Shown here one piece after another: positions 39,665 to 43,741 of a DNA stretch of 43,741 nt; position 1 is the first letter of the stretch, and the number at the start of each line of letters is the position of its first letter. The notes under the pieces were generated by a model, which had not been told where the DNA came from, made no database searches, and worked only from the letters and a program-made list of their open reading frames with translations. This DNA comes from Xanthobacteraceae bacterium. Its GTDB lineage: Bacteria > Pseudomonadota > Alphaproteobacteria > Rhizobiales > Xanthobacteraceae. The position numbers were made by a program, and so were the translations under genes. Where the stretch lies: positions 1-43,741 of the forward strand of contig JASHOR010000029.1 in the NCBI GenBank assembly GCA_030041005.1, read 5' to 3'.

Positions 39665-40795
39665 ATGAGCGATTTGCGAAATGAGTTCGAGTTCGCGGTG
39701 GTCGGCGGCGGGCTGGTGGGGGCTGCGATTGCGTGGGGACTGGCGGGACGAGGTCGCCATGTGGCGATTCTCGATGAGGGGGATATTGCCTATCGGGCAT
39801 CACGTGGAAATTTTGCCTTGGTATGGGTGCAGGGCAAGGGCGGCGGGATGTCCCGGTACGCGGTCTGGACACGGCAGTCGGTAGATTTGTGGCCGAAATT
39901 CGCGGAAGCGTTGCGCACCGAAAGCGGCCTCGACGTCTGCTTTCAGCAGCCCGGCGGACTTCACTTGTTGCTGTCCGAGCGCGAGATCGAAAATCGGGCC
40001 AATGCACTCAAGCGCCTGCACAACGAGGCGGGGAGGGCGCCGTTTGAGTATTGCATTCTCGACCGTGCGACGACGCAGCGAATGCTGCCGCAGATCGGGC
40101 CTGAAGTTGCGGGTGCGAGCTTTTGTCCGCTCGACGGCCACGTGAACGTGTTGCGTCTCCTGCGCGGGCTCCACGTCAGTTTACAGCGACGAGGCGGTAC
40201 CTATTTGTCCGATCGGGCTGTGCAGACGATCGAGCCGAGCGGCAGCGAATTTCGATTGCACACGGCCCACGGCCAGATCGCGGCGGCAAAGGTGGTGCTT
40301 GCGGCTGGCCTCGACAATGCACGTCTTGCACCCATGGTGGGCTTGGATGCGCCAGTCCGACCTCAGCGCGGACAGATCATTGTCACGGAAAAAGTCGCCC
40401 CCTTTTTGCCCTATGTCATCCAGACGGTACGGCAGACTGACGAGGGGAGCGTGATGATCGGCGATTCGGTGGAAGAGGTTGGTTTTGATACTTCTGTGGA
40501 CGGCAAAATTCTCGCGGCCATGGCCAATCGCGCTTTGAAAATGTTCCCTCTCCTCGGCAAGTTGAACGTGTTGCGGTGCTGGGCGTCACTGCGGGTGATG
40601 CCGAAAGACGGTTACCCGATCTATGACCAATCGGAGACATTTCCCGGAGCGTACGTCGCGACCTGCCACAGCGGCGTTACATTGACGCCAGGGCATGCAC
40701 TTTTGCTGCCTGCATGGATCGATCACGATAACCTGCCCGACGAATCTCTCACAGATTTCAGCGCGCGACGGTTCCATGTTTCGACGGCTCAATAA
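39665..40795 (+). CDS. FAD-dependent amine/amino-acid oxidase, opine oxidase B-like subunit
   Basis: The 376-residue protein is a DAO-family flavoprotein with the FAD motif VVGGGLVGAAIAWGLAGRG (13-31). YRASRGNFALVWVQGKGGG follows, and PQRGQIIVTEKVAPFLP and SLRVMPKDGYPIYD lie near the C-terminus. This pattern is the OoxB/NoxB/HcnC type, the catalytic subunit of heteromeric opine oxidase, hydroxyproline dehydrogenase and cyanide synthase. ATG 39665 is internal to a longer frame and is chosen by family start. It overlaps the ferredoxin-like subunit by 20 bp. Confidence 0.9.
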   Translation: MSDLRNEFEFAVVGGGLVGAAIAWGLAGRGRHVAILDEGDIAYRASRGNFALVWVQGKGGGMSRYAVWTRQSVDLWPKFAEALRTESGLDVCFQQPGGLHLLLSEREIENRANALKRLHNEAGRAPFEYCILDRATTQRMLPQIGPEVAGASFCPLDGHVNVLRLLRGLHVSLQRRGGTYLSDRAVQTIEPSGSEFRLHTAHGQIAAAKVVLAAGLDNARLAPMVGLDAPVRPQRGQIIVTEKVAPFLPYVIQTVRQTDEGSVMIGDSVEEVGFDTSVDGKILAAMANRALKMFPLLGKLNVLRCWASLRVMPKDGYPIYDQSETFPGAYVATCHSGVTLTPGHALLLPAWIDHDNLPDESLTDFSARRFHVSTAQ

Positions 40796-41072
40796 GGGTC
40801 CCGAACGGCTCCTTACGATTTTCGTTGATGGTGCCCCGACATCGGCACGTCCGGGCGACAGCGTCGCGGCCGCAATGCTTGCATCCGGGCGCATCGGCTG
40901 CCGCACCACCGCTGTCTCCGGTGCTGTACGCGGACCTTTCTGCCTGATGGGCGTCTGCTTCGAGTGTCTCGTCACTATCGAGGGGGTCGCCAGTCTGCAG
41001 GCTTGCATGATTCCCGTACGCGAGGGGATGCGCATCGAGACCAAGTGCGGCAACCGGACATTCGGCACATGA
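40776..41072 (+). CDS. [2Fe-2S] ferredoxin-like small subunit (HcnA-like)
   Basis: The 98-residue protein is a (2Fe-2S)-binding subunit with Cys56, Cys61, Cys64 and Cys77 (FCLMGVCFEC then QACMIP), the C-x4-C-x2-C-x12-C spacing of HcnA and opine-oxidase small subunits. DGAPTSARPGDSVAAAML is the typical opening. It would pass electrons between the FAD subunits. It overlaps the upstream stop by 20 bp and the downstream start by 4 bp (ATGA), so three-subunit stoichiometric synthesis is likely. Confidence 0.92.
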   Translation: MFRRLNKGPERLLTIFVDGAPTSARPGDSVAAAMLASGRIGCRTTAVSGAVRGPFCLMGVCFECLVTIEGVASLQACMIPVREGMRIETKCGNRTFGT

Positions 41073-42493
41073 TAATTGCCGCAGGAGAATTGCACGATGA
41101 ATACGATGTCGCTGTCATCGGGGCGGGGCCTGCCGGCCTTGCAGCCTCCGCATTTTGCGCGCGTGCTGGGCTCAAATGCGTCCTGTTCGATGACCAGACA
41201 GGTCCTGGCGGTCAGATTTATCGGAGCATCACCAGTTCGCCGCTATCGCGTCATTGCGTGCTTGGCAAAGACTATTGGCGCGGCGAAACAATTGTTCGCG
41301 ATGCGCTTGCAAGCGATGCCCATTATGTCGCCGGCGCAAGCGTATGGGGACTCCTGTCCTCCAATGCGGTCGCGGTCTCCGTTAGTGGCATCACTCGGCA
41401 AATTCGCGCAGCGCGCATCATCATCGCCACCGGCGCCATGGAGCGGCCTTTTCCGATTCAGGGTTGGACGTTGCCGGGGGTCATGACCTGTGGCGCCGCA
41501 CAGATTCTCCTCAAGTCGTCGGCGTTGGTCCCTGAGGGACCGACGGTACTGGCCGGATGCGGACCGCTCCTTTGGCTGCTGGCGTGGCAATATCTCAATG
41601 TCGGGGTTCGCATTGATGCAATTCTGGATACCACGGCGCAGCGGAACTGGCATCGCCTTTTTCGTCATGCCGTTGCGTTCGCGACCTCGTCTTACATGAC
41701 AGAAGGTTTGCGACTGATGTACCAGGTCCGCCGCGCTGTGCGCGTCGTGACCGGTATAGTCGAATTGGGGGCGGAGGGCGGCGAGCGCGTCGAATCTGTA
41801 CTCTGGCGCACGAGGCGGGGGCGTTTCGAACGTCTTCCGTGCAACACGCTTTTGTTGCATCAAGGCGTCGTGCCCAATGTCAATCTTGCGATGTCAGCGA
41901 GGGTGGAACACCGCTGGAGCGATACGCAATTATGTTGGGTGCCGAACGTGGACGATTTTGGCTCGACGACCGCGCCGGCAATTGCCGTCGCCGGCGACGG
42001 AGCGGGAATCGCCGGAGCGGGAGCGGCCGTAGCGTGCGGTCAGATTGCAGCCATCGCGGCCATACGCGCTCTGACGAATAAGGCGTCACACAAGGACGAA
42101 GAGCGGAACGCAAGACGGATGCTGCATCGGTACCAACGTGGCCGCACTTTTCTTGATCTGCTCTATCAGCCGGCGCCGCATTTCCGTCTGCCGCGCGGTG
42201 AAACGATCGTATGCCGCTGCGAGGACGTCACCGCGCGACAGGTGATCGAAACGACGTTACTCGGTTGTCCCGGGCCGAACCAGATAAAAGCGTTTCTGCG
42301 TTGCGGAATGGGCCCCTGCCAAGGCCGTTTCTGCGGCCTCACGATCACCGAACTCATGGCCGAGACGCGCGGATCATCCTGCGCCGAGGTCGGGTATTTC
42401 CACCTGCGCCCGCCGGCCAAGCCGATCGCGCTCTCGGAGTTTGCCGGCCTTCGATCGGATGAAGCCGCCATGAAAGCGGTCGTGCGCGAGTGA
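41069..42493 (+). CDS. FAD/NAD-type oxidoreductase with BFD-like Fe-S domain, opine oxidase A-like subunit
   Basis: The 474-residue protein has a FAD motif VAVIGAGPAGLAASAF (GAGPAG at 18-23), GPGGQIYR, a second dinucleotide region and a BFD-like [2Fe-2S] C-terminal domain with Cys382, Cys384, Cys412 and Cys417 (VCRCEDV, CGMGPCQGRFCG). It is the A subunit of the OoxA/NoxA/HcnB complex. Together the three genes encode a membrane- or quinone-coupled oxidase of a secondary amine such as an opine. Start ATG 41069 gives an ATGA overlap. Transcription probably ends in the 45-bp gap before the convergent FKBP gene. Confidence 0.93.
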   Translation: MIIAAGELHDEYDVAVIGAGPAGLAASAFCARAGLKCVLFDDQTGPGGQIYRSITSSPLSRHCVLGKDYWRGETIVRDALASDAHYVAGASVWGLLSSNAVAVSVSGITRQIRAARIIIATGAMERPFPIQGWTLPGVMTCGAAQILLKSSALVPEGPTVLAGCGPLLWLLAWQYLNVGVRIDAILDTTAQRNWHRLFRHAVAFATSSYMTEGLRLMYQVRRAVRVVTGIVELGAEGGERVESVLWRTRRGRFERLPCNTLLLHQGVVPNVNLAMSARVEHRWSDTQLCWVPNVDDFGSTTAPAIAVAGDGAGIAGAGAAVACGQIAAIAAIRALTNKASHKDEERNARRMLHRYQRGRTFLDLLYQPAPHFRLPRGETIVCRCEDVTARQVIETTLLGCPGPNQIKAFLRCGMGPCQGRFCGLTITELMAETRGSSCAEVGYFHLRPPAKPIALSEFAGLRSDEAAMKAVVRE

Positions 42494-42538
42494 CCAATCG
42501 CCGGCACACGCGATCGTAGATGCTAATGGCGCGGCCGA

Positions 42539-42985
42539 TTATTTGATCGCGAGCAGCTCGACGTCGAACAACAGCGTCGCGTTCGGCGGGATGACGCCGC
42601 CGGCGCCGCGCGCGCCGTAGCCGAGACCGGGCGGAATGATCAGCGTGCGCTTGCCGCCGACCTTCATGGTGGCGACGCCTTCGTCCCAGCCGGCAATGAC
42701 CCGGTGCATGCCGATGGGGAACTCGAACGGCTCGTTGCGATCGAGGGATGAGTCGAATTTTGCGCCCTTCTTGCCGTGCTCATAAAGCCAGCCCGTGTAA
42801 TTCACCACAACGGTCTGGCCGGTGCGCGGCGAGGCGCCCGTGCCGATCTTGGTGTCGATGTATTCGAGACCGGACGGCGTGGTGACGGCGTTCTGGGCAT
42901 CGGCGGATTCGGACAACGCGAATACTCCTGCTGCGGTTGCGGTGAGCGCGGCGGCAAGCGCGCCGCGGCGCGAGAACTCTCGCAT
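42539..42985 (-). CDS. FKBP-type peptidyl-prolyl cis-trans isomerase, Tat/Sec exported
   Basis: The 148-residue protein has a leader with a twin-arginine motif (FSRRGALAAALTATAAGVFA, cleavage near residue 30). The FKBP domain contains YTGWLYEHGKKGAKFDSS, IAGWDEGVATMKVGGKRTL, IIPPGLGYGARG and IPPNATLLFDVELLAIK. It catalyses prolyl isomerisation in the periplasm. It stands alone, 45 bp from the converging oxidase operon, and is not obviously part of the regulon. All active-site aromatic positions look intact. Confidence 0.93.
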   Translation of the reverse strand: MREFSRRGALAAALTATAAGVFALSESADAQNAVTTPSGLEYIDTKIGTGASPRTGQTVVVNYTGWLYEHGKKGAKFDSSLDRNEPFEFPIGMHRVIAGWDEGVATMKVGGKRTLIIPPGLGYGARGAGGVIPPNATLLFDVELLAIK

Positions 42986-43098
42986 GTGCTTCTCTCCTGT
43001 GTGGGGATGGGCGGCAAACTAGCGGAGAATGGCGGCGGAGGCCACCGGGGTTTCGGATACGCCGCGTCTGGCGGCCAGGGGCGGGCTCGCCTCCACTT

Positions 43099-43133
43099 CG
43101 TCATTGCCGGGCTTGACCCGGCAATCCATGCTG
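43099..43133. repeat. REP-like palindrome, copy 1
   Basis: ATTGCCGGGCTTGACCCGG lies within a hairpin at 43103-43125, followed by CAATCCATGCTG. The copy ends 9 bp before the GIY-YIG start codon. The same element recurs at 43538-43573, and a diverged inverted copy lies at 43457-43497. Confidence 0.85.
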
Positions 43134-43142
43134 AGATGCAGC

Positions 43143-43433
43143 ATGAGAAGCTTTTGGGTCTATATCTTGGCAAGCCGGCCGCGCGGGACGCTCTACGTCG
43201 GCATGACGAATGATCTCGTCCGCCGCATCTACCAACATCGGGAGGGCGTGGTCGAAGGCTTCACCAAAACGCACAGCGTGAAAATGCTGGTCTATTACGA
43301 GCAGCACGCCACCGCAATGGCGGCGATCCAACGTGAAAAGAACATCAAGCATTGGTCGCGAAAGTGGAAGATCGATCTTATCCGATCGATGAACCCGGAT
43401 TGGCGCGATCTGTGGGAGGACATCACGCGTTGA
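43143..43433 (+). CDS. GIY-YIG domain nuclease-like protein
   Basis: The 96-residue protein is a single GIY-YIG domain of the UPF0213/YhbQ type: VYILASRPRGTLYVGMTNDL with VRRIYQHREG, then EQHATAMAAIQREKNIKHW, ending WRDLWEDI. GIY-YIG folds cut DNA, but most stand-alone members have no known role. ATG 43143 falls just after a REP-like palindrome, and further copies lie after the stop. This REP-gene-REP layout recurs in rhizobial genomes and hints at a link between this protein and the repeats. Confidence 0.9.
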   Translation: MRSFWVYILASRPRGTLYVGMTNDLVRRIYQHREGVVEGFTKTHSVKMLVYYEQHATAMAAIQREKNIKHWSRKWKIDLIRSMNPDWRDLWEDITR

Positions 43434-43456
43434 CCGTAAGGTCACTTGACGCGGCT

Positions 43457-43497
43457 CCTCAGCATGGACCGCCGGGTCAAGCCCGGCGGTGACGAGG
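43457..43497. repeat. REP-like palindrome, copy 2 (inverted, diverged)
   Basis: CAGCATGGACCGCCGGGTCA followed by AGCCCGGCGGTGACGAGG is the inverted, slightly diverged form of the element at 43099-43133. It lies 24 bp after the GIY-YIG stop and can fold into a strong hairpin that could also end transcription. Confidence 0.8.
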
Positions 43498-43537
43498 AAG
43501 GAGCGCATTAACTCTCGCTGCTTGGGTCTTTCTGAAT

Positions 43538-43573
43538 CGTCATTGCCGGGCTTGACCCGGCAATCCATGCTGA
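43538..43573. repeat. REP-like palindrome, copy 3
   Basis: CGTCATTGCCGGGCTTGACC and the following CGGCAATCCATGCTGA repeat the 43099-43133 element base for base, in the same orientation. Confidence 0.85.
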
Positions 43574-43583
43574 ATCGACATAT

Positions 43584-43741
43584 TCATCGGCGGCGGAACT
43601 TGGCAAAAACCGCCTCGACTTCCGCGTCGGTTGCAAAATGTCCTTGATCGGCATCGCGCAAGCCACGGTCGATGCCGGCCAGTTCCGCATCGGTCGGCTG
43701 GTACTCGCCGCCCTTGAGGTTTTCCTCGATGTCGCGGGCAA
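43584..43741 (-). CDS. Antitoxin-like protein, C-terminal part (cut by window edge)
   Basis: A minus-strand frame enters from the right edge and stops at 43584. The visible 51 residues read ARDIEENLKGGEYQPTDAEL through FATDAEVEAVFAKFRRR. The C-terminal ATDAEVEAVFAKF pattern is typical of small antitoxins of the ParD/RHH and prevent-host-death type in alphaproteobacteria. The DNA-binding N-terminus is outside the window. A toxin gene would normally overlap or adjoin it; the 150 bp to its left hold only repeats, so a partner would have to lie beyond the edge if it exists. Confidence 0.6.
   Translation of the reverse strand, partial: ARDIEENLKGGEYQPTDAELAGIDRGLRDADQGHFATDAEVEAVFAKFRRR

Noticed and set aside
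1-43741. CRISPR arrays, tRNA or rRNA genes, complete insertion sequences
   Set aside because: I saw no regularly spaced direct repeats, no tRNA-like cloverleaf with a T-loop, no rRNA stretches and no transposase frame; only short palindromic repeats are present.

Overview
The window looks like chromosome of a high-GC alphaproteobacterium of the Hyphomicrobiales, closest in style to Bradyrhizobium, Rhodoplanes or Pseudolabrys. The signs are a GcrA-type cell-cycle regulator, a ClpS2-type adaptor, a TctC/Bug receptor, several small conserved proteins of that group, and short palindromic repeats (including a GTCATTGCCGGGC-type element flanking a GIY-YIG gene). This placement is an inference; there is no rRNA or other marker gene here.

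Bases 1-9.5 kb are housekeeping and small-protein genes: a TetR regulator with a palindromic operator, a DUF1993 protein, two tandem paralogous small secreted proteins, a 4-oxalocrotonate tautomerase-like protein, clpS2, gcrA, a ribbon-helix-helix-like protein and a stand-alone cyclic-nucleotide-binding-domain protein. Bases 9.5-18.9 kb hold a pirin, a LysR regulator divergent from a run of hydrolase, TctC receptor and sulfatase-like genes, a 3-hydroxyisobutyrate dehydrogenase-family reductase, and the Mrp/ApbC Fe-S ATPase. A truncated copy of the start of the TctC gene lies 1.7 kb upstream of the intact one.

The notable part is 19.6-42.5 kb. Six near-identical 19-bp operators (half-sites [T/A]GATCAC and GTGATCA, 5 bp apart) lie over promoters of the form TTGACA-N17/18-CAnnAT. 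Their centres are near 19667, 20815, 25572, 26915, 31336 and 39565. They control two NMT1/ThiY-like binding proteins, an ABC permease-ATPase pair, an enolase-superfamily plus creatinase-like pair, an AtzB-like deaminase (divergent from a Rieske oxygenase and a ComDE-like two-subunit ThDP decarboxylase), and a seven-gene minus-strand operon. That operon encodes an opine dehydrogenase-like protein, a dipicolinate synthase A-like protein, a hydantoinase-like amidohydrolase, a PhyH-like protein, a tautomerase, an isochorismatase-like hydrolase fused to a VOC domain, and a second deaminase. It is divergent from a three-gene opine-oxidase/HcnABC-like FAD/Fe-S complex. The only regulator inside this block is a FadR-type GntR protein, co-transcribed with a COG0523 metallochaperone GTPase.

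Taken together the block reads as a catabolic regulon for a nitrogen-rich small molecule, probably a heterocycle or opine-like conjugate: uptake, oxidation, C-N hydrolysis, deamination and decarboxylation. The substrate cannot be read from the sequence.

The right end (42.5-43.7 kb) has a Tat-exported FKBP isomerase, a GIY-YIG protein bracketed by REP-like palindromes, and the C-terminal end of an antitoxin-like gene cut by the window edge.
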